Made by a program: the position numbers and the translations under genes. From Orbilia blumenaviensis (taxonomy: Eukaryota > Ascomycota > Orbiliomycetes > Orbiliales > Orbiliaceae): 64,000 nucleotides of DNA. The stretch's first letter is position 1, and each line of letters starts with the position of its first letter. Location: contig JAVHNS010000022.1 of NCBI GenBank assembly GCA_036872755.1, positions 1 to 64,000 on the forward strand, in the 5' to 3' direction. Below the pieces are notes generated by a model. It saw only the letters and a list, made by a program, of their open reading frames with translations, did no database searches and was not told where the DNA came from. Below are positions 21,171 through 31,111 of this stretch, piece after piece.

Positions 21171-23765
21171 TATTAAAAAAATAAATATTTAAAACTATTT
21201 TTCTTCTTTTTACACCAAAAAAAAATTATTTTTAAAATTAAAAAATATATAAAATTAATAAAAAATATTTATAATATTTTTATAAAAAATTTTTAATTTT
21301 TATAAAAAAAAATAAATTATTATTATAATAAATAATAAAAAAAAATCTTAAATTTTAAAAAAAAAAATAAAATATATTTATTTATATAAAATTTAAAAAT
21401 TAAACAATTTAATAAAAAATTTAATTTTTAAAAATTTAATTTATATATAATTAAAAAAAAACTTAAAAAATACTATTTTAAATTTAATATATTTAAATTA
21501 ATATAAATATATAAAATATTTTATATTTTAATTTTAAAAAAATTTTTTTTAAAATTTAAAAAAAATTTAAATAAAATTAAAATCAAATATAATAATTATA
21601 TAAAATATAAAATTAAAAAAATTTTTAATAAATTTAATAATAATAATAAATATTTTATTTATTAAATTATTTTCTATAAATTAAAAAACAATTTTTAATA
21701 ATTAAAAAAAAATATTTTGTTATAGATTATATAAGATTATTTTAAAAATAAAAATTTATTTTATTAATCTAATATTTTTATATTTAAATAAAAATAAGAA
21801 AAATTTAAAAAAAAATTAAGATTAATATATTTTATAAATTTTTAATTTATAAAAATATAATTTTTTTATTTAATTAGTTTTTATATTTATAAATTTTTTT
21901 TACAAATATTTATTTTCACAAATATATAATTTAAATAAATATTTATAATATTGTTTATTTAATTATTTTTCAATTTTTTCTAAATATCTTATTTTCTTAA
22001 TTAACAAAACTTTATATTTTAATAATATTAATAAATAATTATACAAAAATTATATTAATAAAATAATATTACAAATTATTAAAATTAATAATTTAATATA
22101 AATTATAATAAAATAATAAAATATAATTTGATTTAAAAATAAAAAATTATAAATATATAATAAAAAATTAAATAAAATTTTAAATAATATTTTAAAAAAA
22201 ATTTTTTATAGAAAATACAAAATAATTTTTATTTCACCCAATAAAAAAATCTACTATATTTATTGGGATATTGTAAAAAAAGTTAAATACTTTATTAAAT
22301 ATTAATAAACTTTTATTAATTTTTTTTTTAATAATTAAATTATTTTTAAATATTATATTATTTTTTATAATTTTTTATTTTTTATAAAAAAAAGATTTTT
22401 AATATTTTTATATAATTACTAAAGTTTTAATAAATTAATGTTTTAATTTAACTGTAATAATATTAAATTTAGTTAAAAGTTTTATAAATTTTGTCTGATT
22501 TTTAATAATTTTTTAATATACTATTTTATATTAAATAGAAGTTTCTTCCAATTTTTTAAATTTCTTATTTTAAATTTTTGTAATATAATTTACTAAAGAT
22601 TTTAAATTAAAAATATCCTACAAAACAAAAAAAAACAAAAAAAAAATTATTTATAAGAAATTATATTACATTTTCTTATTTTACTTTATTTATAATAAAT
22701 TTCATATTTAATATTTTTTTCTAATATAATATAAATATAATTATTTATAATATAATAAAAATATAAAATTATAATTTTTAAATTTTTTAATTTAAATTAT
22801 TTAAAAAAAATAGTTTTTTTTTATTTTACTTAAATATGATTTTCTAACCTTTTTTTAAATTTTTGAATTATATTTTATTATATGATTAAAATAAAAGATT
22901 TAATATTTGTTTGTATATATAAAAAAATATTTTATAATTTAAATTTTAAAATTTAATTATAATATAAATTATAATTATTTATATTTAATTTTAATTATAT
23001 AATTATGTAATATAATTATAAAAACTAAACCTTTAAATACAAAAATTTTTATATACAAATTTCTTCTAAATAATTTTTTTATATGATAGAATTTTATAAA
23101 CAAATTTTATATAAAAATTTTTTATTTAATTTTATTATATTTTTTATATATAAAAAAATTTTATATAAAAATTTCCTTTTTAAAAATTTCTTTTAAAAAA
23201 AAAGATAATATTATAATTAATTATATTAAATATATTTTAATATATTAAATATAAATTTATTTTCATAAACTATTTTTTATATTAAAATAATTTTTATTAT
23301 AAATATCTAATAAAAAAAAACCATATTAAAAAGAGATAAATTAAATTATATTATATTAACAATATAATTTTTAAAACAAATTATATAAAAAGTATTATAT
23401 ATAATTTAATATATTATATATATATAATATTTTTTAAAATATATAATATTTAAATTTATAAATAATTTATATTTATATAAATAATACTTATATATATAAG
23501 GATTTTTAAATAATAGTAATTTTAAGATTTTTTTTTAAATTTTATTAATTAATTTATTAATATTTAATATATTTTATTTATTATCTTTATTTATTGAATT
23601 TAATATTTCTATATTAGGAGTTATATTATTTGATATTTTTATATTTAATTTAGTTTATTTTAAGAAAATAATCTGAATATTTTAGATTGAGAATATGATT
23701 AGTTAAAGAATACTAGACTATTTTAGAAATTTCCTATTCGGGAAATACCCGGGACAGGTGTAACA
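21171..23765 (+). mobile_element. RIP-mutated forward Ty3/gypsy copy, right segment with 3' LTR
   Basis: Resumes the old forward copy at intact coordinate about 18581 and runs through the end of pol, the antisense-gene region (about 22250-22880, matching 19640-20282) and the polypurine tract into its 3' LTR. Frames, including the antisense gene, are destroyed by C-to-T/G-to-A changes. Downstream sequence is AT-rich but not recognisable as this family. Confidence 0.9.
23209..23765 (+). repeat. 3' LTR of the old forward copy
   Basis: About 557 bp. The inner part is nearly all A/T, but the outer ~75 bases up to GGGACAGGTGTAACA remain close to the intact LTR, the same edge protection as in the reverse copy. 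Confidence 0.9.
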
Positions 23766-24540
23766 TTTATATATTAAATTTTTAAAATTTATTATAAATA
23801 TTTATTAATTAAATATAATAAAAATTTAAAATTTTAATTTTTTAATATATTTTAATTTTCTAATATTTATAAAAATTAATTTTTTTAAAATTTAATTTTT
23901 TGATAATAATTTTAATAATTATAACAAATATAAAGTTATTTATTAAAATCTTAATATATATTATAATTAAATAATTATTAAAATTTACTATTTTTTTAGA
24001 ATTTAATTTTTTAATAATAATTAAATATATTTCTTATATAACTTATTTTTACTATTTTAATTAAATTTTAAATAATATATTATTTTAATAATATAAACAT
24101 TTAAAATTAATTATTATTAACAAAAACTAAATTTTATTTTTTAAAATATTAAATATATTAATATTAAAATATTTTTCTTTTACTAATTTTATTATATAAA
24201 TAATAAAATTAATATTATTTTTATATATTATTATATTCTTATTTATTATACAAATTTTATAAATCATAATAATATTATAACTTTTTTAAATTAATTAAAT
24301 CTCCTATATTATTAACCATTAATAAATCATTTATTCCATAAAAATTTTCATAATTTTAATATTTAATATTTAAACCAATTAATTTTATATTACATACAAT
24401 AATTTCCACTTTTTTAAATAAATATTTATAATATAATTTTTATTATTATTTAAATATATATTAAATAATGGAAATATTATAATAATAATAAAATTAAAAA
24501 AGTGAATAAAATATTAAAATTGTTGTAAATTTGGTTTTTT
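23766..24540. other. AT-rich flank of unknown origin
   Basis: 775 bp of extreme AT content without ORFs, after the last LTR. It could be RIP that leaked out of the repeat or another decayed repeat; I could not align it to anything in the window. It ends abruptly at about 24540, where composition returns to normal. Confidence 0.6.
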
Positions 24541-25052
24541 TTGTTTTTTGGTTTTTTTGATATGTCCACTGGGGGGTCTGAAAAAGCCGCCGTAATAAGC
24601 GACACCCAATCGGGTCCCACACTCCACAATACAAGATCACCTTCAGCCGTGCCGTGTCATCGTACAACTGAGAATCACAGTCTCAGCCTTCTTTTTTTTT
24701 TTTTTTGCCTTACCACTCAGCTCAATGCCATCCTTGTTACCGCCGATGCTAATTATCAGCCGTTGCATGAAAATGAAACCGAAGTCGCATCACCTGCACC
24801 ACGCGCTCAAATCAAGACCCAACCTCTCCACCTACGCGTTCCCAGCCCTATGCCTATCTGCGCTCGTTTTCCAGGCTACTTGCCACATAGAATACTATAT
24901 TACTTAGGAATATCTCTTTTCTGTCAGTGCTTCAGTTCTTCTATCATCAGAAGATCAAGATTATCTGCTCAAAGCTTTTACTAAACTCTTCTACGCTCTA
25001 TAACTCTAAAATTCCTCCAAGTTAAAACTCGTGGTTCGGAAATCTTACGAAC
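24541..25052. other. Upstream region of the secreted-protein gene
   Basis: First normal-composition DNA after the AT-rich block. It has a 147-codon ORF (24541-24984), but low-complexity T runs and lack of recognisable protein features make it unconvincing. I regard it as promoter and 5' UTR of the gene at 25053. Confidence 0.4.
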
Positions 25053-25654
25053 ATGCGCGCTTTCGCAGTCACAACCATTGCAGTTTTGACTGGCCTTTTC
25101 TCGGTAGTCACTGCTGGTTCCGGTAGGTGGCATCATACATGAAAAGTTAACTGTTTCGGATACGGCTAATGCTTCATCACCATGACAATATTACTTGAGC
25201 AGGGGCGTACATTAATGCATGTGTGTATTTCCCTGGCTCCGCTACAATTGGCGATAGAATAGTACATTTCACCGTTGGTGGCGGAGCCGACCAATGTATG
25301 ATTGATGGCGAGAAAGGGAACAATGCAAACGTCGTTGCAAACAAGGCCGGCCTCACTTGTGTAAGTGTGGGTTATGTCGAAGCAGAAAACTCGGGGTGGT
25401 GCCACTTCAAGGAGAGTATTTGGACCCTCTCGTATTCAGTCAACGAATATTCTGGATCGACGCAGACAAAATGGGAAATTTGGTGGGGGAAAAACTATAT
25501 CGACCTCCGTAGTCAGAGCCCTGGAACACATATATGTAGTTCGGCTGCCAAATGCGGGAGCAACGGTATCGAATGGGGAGATGGCACTCAAGGACCTCTA
25601 TATGTGGGTTTTCACCAAAAAAAAAACCTCTTTAATCGGGCGATTGCTAAATGA
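25053..25654 (+). CDS. Small secreted cysteine-rich protein (effector candidate)
   Basis: Two exons, 25053-25122 and 25203-25654, giving about 173 residues. The 80-nt intron has donor GTAGGT, a GCTAAT-like branch and acceptor GAGCAG, and the frame is maintained. Residues 1-21 form a clear signal peptide (basic start, hydrophobic run, ending VTA). The mature part has six cysteines (30, 55, 76, 90 and two near 135-142), consistent with three disulphides. I recognise no family. Size, secretion, even cysteine number and position about 0.5 kb from a RIP-mutated AT-rich block are the usual profile of fungal effector genes; that role is inference. The C-terminal end around a run of A residues is less certain. 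Confidence 0.6.
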
Positions 25655-28378
25655 TTATTTCTTCTGAAAGATAATTTTTGATCCACAGTATCAAGGGAAA
25701 AGTTCCGGGCCAGGACTAATAGTGCAACATTAATCCACCGCAGAATTGGAGATTTGAACCGCCTTGCTCTTTCTTGAGTAGGATGAAATATCCACATAGG
25801 CTATCTCAGAATTAGGGGGGTAGGGCCGGCAAGGAGGGTCATTTTGCTTCGTCTTTATAAATTGGGGCGTAAAGTTGATGTATGCTAGGGTGGAACTCAC
25901 CAAAAAGTTACAAATACCGCATAGAAACAATACCCGTCATGTACATATTGTTTGCGATTTAGACCTACTTTGATTTCAGAAAGTTGACGTCGACAGTTCA
26001 CAATTTGCGTTGAACAAGAGGAAAGAAGAAAAAAACCAGCCATATTAGAGACATAGCTAGAAAATGCAAGGAGAAAATTTGGAGGAGCTGATGTCAGGAT
26101 AGCTAGGTTGATACGATGGGTCCGGATAGGCTCTAAAATGTGTTGTTTCTTCTAAGAGCTTTAATATTTTATACGGCCGACAGTCTCGACACTAGACAAG
26201 ATTTACGGCTAAGCTGTTATAATTTTGGGGGCAGTCGGTGACACTGCTGCAGCAGCAGCTATCAAGTTAGGACATTGTCATTGGTTCGGATGCAAGCCAT
26301 ATGCGCCATGTCGGCACCGAGTCGGGGTCGGGTCATATTTGTGGAGGCGATGAGCTGCAACAAATCGCTTTGGTCGATTGCAGCCTTGTCACGCATTCTC
26401 CTGAGTGCGCGCGGGCACAGGAATGCCACCTGCTGCCTGTTAGCGCTGGGGCGTTGCTCTTTTTTTTTTGCCCACAGTTTTCAATTGCGCTGTATCACGG
26501 ATATTTGACTGAGCTCATGTGACAGGTCACTTTTCATTGGTAGGCTTTGACTTTGCAGACAGGCAGCCCCGTTAAAAAGATATGTGTGCTCCGACATTTC
26601 AGAGCGAAGAGTTTCTGCCCCGCGTTTCACGATATGCGGAAACGCCCTCAGCTGAGTCTTCGCAGAAAGGCACAATGTGAGATCACATGATTGAGTGCGA
26701 TAGATTTAAGCTATGGAAAATGAAGGCATTCAAGTTGTTTTCAGTAAATTTGGCAATTCCACAAGACCTAGTGGCTTGAAATTAGCTTGAAGTTTAGCAT
26801 TAGCTTCACATCTACTTCTAGTTACACCTGATTTTCATCTACCCTCTTTAGTCTCAACTAGGATATACTCCAAAATTCTTCAAAGCAATCAACTGTCTAT
26901 AAATACAAACTATTGTATGGCTGCAGCGGACAATGGAAATTTTTTGGACGAGCTGAATCTGGAATTTAGATTGTATGCCAATACCCACCGTGTGGATGTA
27001 TTAAGTGCAAACAGATTTGCAAATAATGCTGGCGAAAAGAAGTGTAAGCTGCTTAAGATTGCGAGAGCTAGAGAAACCCATCGAGCATACTTAAAACCTG
27101 CGGACTAGACGCCACATCATTAAGCGCAGCAGACACGCAGCACCCGGATACCCCATGCATTGATACCGATTCGACGTTGGGGTACACCCGAGTGGCGGGA
27201 AGACGAGGGGCGGCAATGCGGCCTGGGATAAGCCATTTACGCTCACTAAAAAGTTAATTTGCAGGGGCGAAAAGGTTAAACGGCCTCCTGCAACTGTGGC
27301 ATTCCAAAATACAGGATTAACTACGCGTCTCTCCACTCGAGCCCGTACCGCACGGCAATCTTACTCGGTAAGATCTCTCCGAAATTGACGTCGCACACTA
27401 AAGTAATAATCAGGCCGATGGCATCTGCAACAAAACCAGACAATACATATGAATATTATTTCAAGAAAGGTGTATTATAAAATTATCGAAACAATAAAAT
27501 ATTAGTTCTATTAATATACCAGCAATTAAAATCCTCAGTAAAGCTCCAAGGTTATGTCATACGACGGAGCATTCTTGACACGTGAGATGTGCCAGGCCCT
27601 AGTATACTTAAGGACTAGACAGTGGCGGCATCTATTAACTCTTATCATATCATTTCCGAAACCGATGATTTTGATGTTTTAATCTACTAATTGTTTTGTA
27701 TATATAGAAGGTACGTTAGATAATGTGTTAAGATAACGTCTAACAACTTAATTTTAGTGAGTTAAGTACCTGGTGCAATTTAGATCATACTAACACTCGG
27801 CTATAGCCGTATCTTCTCGGGTCATAGATAGACTACCTCGTCGTAAAAATTACTGATAAATATAAATAAACTAAAAAAGCAGATCTACATTTTAATAATA
27901 TTATATTCAGAAGATATAATATAAATAAATACAACAATAATAATAAAAATACTACCGAGGGTTAGAAAACAACCATTTCCTGATGATTCACACTGTATGG
28001 GTACCCGGGTCTGGTGTATAAGGGTGTGTTGTGGCTCCGGTGCTGAGAGGGTAGACTTCGAAGCGAAGGCACCTTTTTTTGCGGCAACGTAAATTTCTTT
28101 GCGCAAAAGTAGTAATTTTTAATTACTATTTTCAGTTAAAGTATTCAAACAAATGTTTTGACAAACAGTCAAACACTTACAAATTTGGTAATATTTTATC
28201 GCAAACAATTTTAATAAATAATAACGTCAAACTTCAATTCTTGCGTCGAGGAAAATTGGGTTTGATATTTGCGAAATTTTTTTGCCTTCATCCTCGCTCC
28301 GAGGCCTCCCCTCTCGGCGCTAGATTTATAACACAAGAACTTAGTACCTGATATACTAGACCCATATAAAGTTATTCA
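25655..28378. other. Intergenic, no convincing gene
   Basis: Several ORFs of 60-80 codons without supporting features, for example 26917-27108, which has a CTATAAATA element upstream but no recognisable product. A short CAG run lies near 26245. Nothing else is supported. Confidence 0.5.
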
Positions 28379-28619
28379 CTTTGTATTGTCTGGTACCAAC
28401 GAGACCAGATCAGTAGTGGTTATGTTAAAAATAAACATAATTAAGAACACCAGCACAGATTGTCGGCTTAGGCGGTCAGCTGCACCAAAAAAACATGATT
28501 GGCATCTGGGTTAGGGAGAAGCGCGACTTTATTAAGCTGCTATAGAAACCCACATCGCGATATCGGTATATCGTGTCTTCGAGTGATCCGTTTTCCTAAC
28601 ACATCTTATTAATTTCTAG

Positions 28620-28697
28620 GAAGATAAAGAAGAAAAAGGCTGTGGGCTCGGTGAGGCGTGCTACACAGAGGAATGTGATTTGTGCCATAGACGGTAA
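28620..28697 (+). other. Possible terminal exon of a cysteine-rich peptide
   Basis: A branch-like CCTAACAC and acceptor TTTCTAG precede a 25-codon frame ending in TAA that contains five cysteines (ending CDLCHRR). I could not find a matching upstream exon, so this may be a remnant or chance. Confidence 0.2.
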
Positions 28698-28827
28698 ATC
28701 TTAATCTTCACCTGTGTCCCCATTTTGAGCTTTATCGCCGTTGGCGGTCGTCGCCTCGCACATATCGTTCATTTAGAACTCTAGTTCATTATATATTTAA
28801 AAAGAAAATGACTCTGACAAATCAGAG

Positions 28828-28920
28828 TCTCAGATGGTCCAGTGGTCAAGATTTCCGCCTGTCAAGCTACAATGTGGCCCCGGCTCGCGGACGACCGGGG
28901 TTCGATTCCCCGTCTGAGAG
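28828..28920 (+). tRNA. tRNA-Asp (anticodon GTC) with 21-nt intron
   Basis: Acceptor arms TCTCAGA/TCTGAGA pair perfectly. Anticodon stem TCCGC/GCGGA encloses loop CTGTCA plus C with anticodon GTC (28861-28863). The 21-nt insert at 28865-28885 lies after position 37, the normal tRNA intron site. T arm CGGGG/CCCCG with loop TTCGATT. A box TGGTCCAGTGG and B box GGTTCGATTCC are intact, and T runs follow for Pol III termination. The same tRNA body recurs at 34689 and, decayed, at 39470, with different inserts, so it may be the head of a SINE-like repeat rather than a housekeeping gene. Confidence 0.75.
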
Positions 28921-28935
28921 ACTTCTTTTTTCCGA

Positions 28936-29035
28936 TCCCTTTTTTGTGTTTGTCCTTTTTTGTATACGTCCTTTTTCGCGCCTGTCGTTTTTTGCGCTTG
29001 TCCTCTTTTGTGCTCAGCCCATTTTTGTGCTAGAA
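28936..29035. repeat. Degenerate 16-bp tandem repeat after the tRNA
   Basis: About six units of the form CTTTTTTGTGTTTGTC (for example CTTTTTTGTATACGTC, GTTTTTTGCGCTTGTC) directly follow the tRNA. They resemble the tail of the tRNA-headed repeats at 34790 and 42745. Confidence 0.6.
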
Positions 29036-29086
29036 CAAAACTGTTCTCGGCACCAACTGGTCTCGTTGGAACCAGACAACACAAAG

Positions 29087-30230
29087 TTCTTTGTCCTCCG
29101 AGATGGTCGAAGAAGCGAAACGCGTTGCGGAAAACTATTGCGACCCAAACGCTATCAGTTTAAAGACGCGCGGTCAGGAGGGATACAGAATGTTGTACCA
29201 ACCTTACCAGAGGACAACGAGACACGGAATTACCTGTTCATGACTAACCTCAAAATCCGGCTAGGGAATGACATGACAAACATTGATACCATATTCGTAG
29301 CCGCAGAGCTAGCATCAGTCGTTCAGTAGTTTCGTGGCCTTTTTGACACCCGCCGAAATTGAAATACCGAGTTAGGAGGACCGGACGGGTTCGCCGCTTC
29401 AGCTTTCAGGGATTTAGAGTTTCTAGGCTATAGCTAGGCCCCCATGTACAGCGTGGCCAGTGCAGTGGCGGCATGTATGTACTTATTAAATATTAAGCTC
29501 AAGGTCGAGGCTGCCGAATAGGTTCCCCAATGACGGACATGGGTTTGCTAGTGTATTAGTGATGATATATATATATTTGCTCTTCTATAATGGAGTTAAC
29601 TTCATCCATGTGGTTGTAGAGCTTTCTCATAAACGCTGCGGCGTCATGCGTTGTGTTTGCTCAATAAATGTCTTAAAATGGCAAGTTTGTTGAGGGGGTA
29701 GTTATGGTCTCGTTGGAACCAGACAACACAAAGTTGGAAGGTAGTTAGGCTACTGACTTAGGCCGTTATTTTCAACACAACACAACACAACGCTGTGTTG
29801 TAGGACCCGCAGACCCGCCTCTTTAACTGAGCCAGATTTCCGATACTCGATTTCGATCTTCCTTCTCTTTTTCTCTCCTCAGATCACATCCCTCTCCTGC
29901 ACTTCGTACGTTCAGCAAACCTGCAAGAGACTCCTAACTACTATTGTCCACAAACAACTGCCGTTAAAAACTTCCAACATCGCCCAGCCCTGTTCTGGAT
30001 ATCGTCGACCGGGTCATAACGTTACTTGGTAGGTGCCTGTCCATTCAACTTCGGCATGAAGTTACCATTCAGGCTGTCTGGAAATAACACTAACATCCGA
30101 TATAGACATGCTCTAGCTGCAACTTGGGCTGGTGCCTATATATAGCATTTTTGCTGAAAGGTAATGCACATCATCCCCCCGCTCGCGCGTGCCTTCATCG
30201 TCGCTGACATTTATTATTGGTGGTTAACAG
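29087..30230. other. Intergenic with repeat motif copy
   Basis: Contains a copy of the end motif TGGTCTCGTTGGAACCAG at 29705 and a short ACACA-rich inverted motif near 29775-29805. An in-frame stretch at 29188-29325 reads like protein but has no start or family. No gene is supported. Confidence 0.4.
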
Positions 30231-30432
30231 ATGGATGCCGACAACAGAGAGCCTGAAGCCGGAAGCGAATATGGAGCGTTGTGTGCTAAGAGACACCAAC
30301 TGCAGTCCCTTAATTCGCATCCAACCCACAGCGAGGCTACGGTAAAAGACCTTCTGGGATGCGGTGTAGCTAGGTGTGGACACGCGAATTACAAAATCTA
30401 CCCCCGACCCATCAACTCGAGCGAGTCGCTTA

Positions 30433-30505
30433 GAACATTTTAAGCCAAAAGGCTGTCCGCGTTATCTATACCTGAACTGATCTCCACTATATGCCTGACA
30501 GAACA
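30433..30505 (-). mobile_element. Solo LTR (63 bp) of the TRIM-like family, with TSD GAACA
   Basis: The 63-bp LTR at 30438-30500 reads on the minus strand TGTCAGGCATATAGTGG to TTAAAA and matches the LTRs at 37900, 61030, 61312 and 61573. It is flanked by GAACA at 30433-30437 and 30501-30505. A solo LTR results from recombination between the two LTRs of a complete element. Confidence 0.88.
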
Positions 30506-30642
30506 TACGAGGCTAGAAATCCCCAGTTTGGCCTATTTAGCGATGCTGTTACGCGAACGAAAACCACCCGGGCCGAAGAAGCCGTAGCTGATCACTTCAA
30601 GGAGCAGTTAGAGGGGCTGGCGACGAAAATGGCAGGATTGGA

Positions 30643-30880
30643 AGCCAATGTGACCAAACTACAGACCCGAGACACTCAAAAGCAAACCGAAATAGATTCA
30701 CTCCGAACCCAAGACACCCAAAAACAAACCAAAATAGATTCACTCAACCAATTTAGTTTGCAATCCGGTCCCCTCAGTTCAGAGTGAATCTATTTTGGTT
30801 TGCTTTTGGGTGTCTCGGGTTCAGAGTGAATCTATTTCGGTTTGCTTTTGGATGTCTCGGGTCTGTAGCTCGGTTATATC
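30643..30880. repeat. 42-bp coding minisatellite arranged as an inverted repeat
   Basis: Two forward units of about 42 bp (core ACTCAAAAGCAAACCGAAAT) at about 30658-30745 are followed, after a spacer of about 35 bp, by inverted units at about 30783-30868. Together they could form a long hairpin. The inverted block is about 126 bp, three unit lengths, and breaks the coiled-coil reading frame. Confidence 0.7.
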
Positions 30881-31111
30881 GGCTCGCAATCCAGTTCTCT
30901 CGGTTCGGAGATTCAAACCAAGGTAACTGAACTCCAGCACAACGGCGTTGACATCGGCATCGGAAACCTCGTAGTCGCGGCGAACCGCCTCTTCTCGTCT
31001 CATTGCAAAGGTTCCAGAGGCGAAAATTCTCAATCACAGAGCGCGCAAACCAAGGTCAACGTCATAGCGAAGACAACTCCGGAAGCGTTAGTCAAGGCTT
31101 CGAACGGTATC

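Larger units (their letters stand above)
28379..29086. mobile_element. Possible MITE-like unit with 30-bp inverted ends
   Basis: The 30 bp at 28379-28408 are the reverse complement of 29057-29086 with two mismatches (both contain ACGAGACCAG or its complement). The 708-bp interval holds a tRNA-Asp and a 16-bp tandem repeat. No clear target duplication was found, and a third copy of the end motif lies outside at 29705-29733, so the boundaries are tentative. Related motifs recur near 35209 and 42893. Confidence 0.4.
30231..31110 (+). pseudogene. Coiled-coil gene broken by a solo LTR and an inverted repeat insertion
   Basis: A frame starts at 30231, just after an intron-like acceptor (TTAACAG). 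It reads to 30437, is interrupted by the 63-bp solo LTR, and resumes in frame once LTR plus one 5-bp duplication are removed. It then encodes a charged helical, probably coiled-coil segment with 14-residue repeats (QTRDTQKQTEIDSL type). An inverted stretch of about 126 bp with stop codons follows, and the original frame resumes at about 30908 (EIQTKVTELQ) to near 31110, where it meets the end of the helicase pseudogene on the other strand. No family recognised. It is clearly non-functional as a single protein. Confidence 0.6.

Noticed and set aside
1..24540. AT-rich block as a centromere core or nuclear mitochondrial insertion
   Set aside because: Nearly all of it aligns to the adjacent intact retrotransposon by C-to-T/G-to-A changes; only 23766-24540 stays unexplained.
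24541..24984. 147-codon ORF at the AT border
   Set aside because: Low-complexity T runs, no signal peptide or motif, and it sits in the likely promoter of the gene at 25053.
28808..29329. 173-codon ORF overlapping the tRNA
   Set aside because: Its 5' half is the tRNA and the T-rich tandem repeat read as protein.
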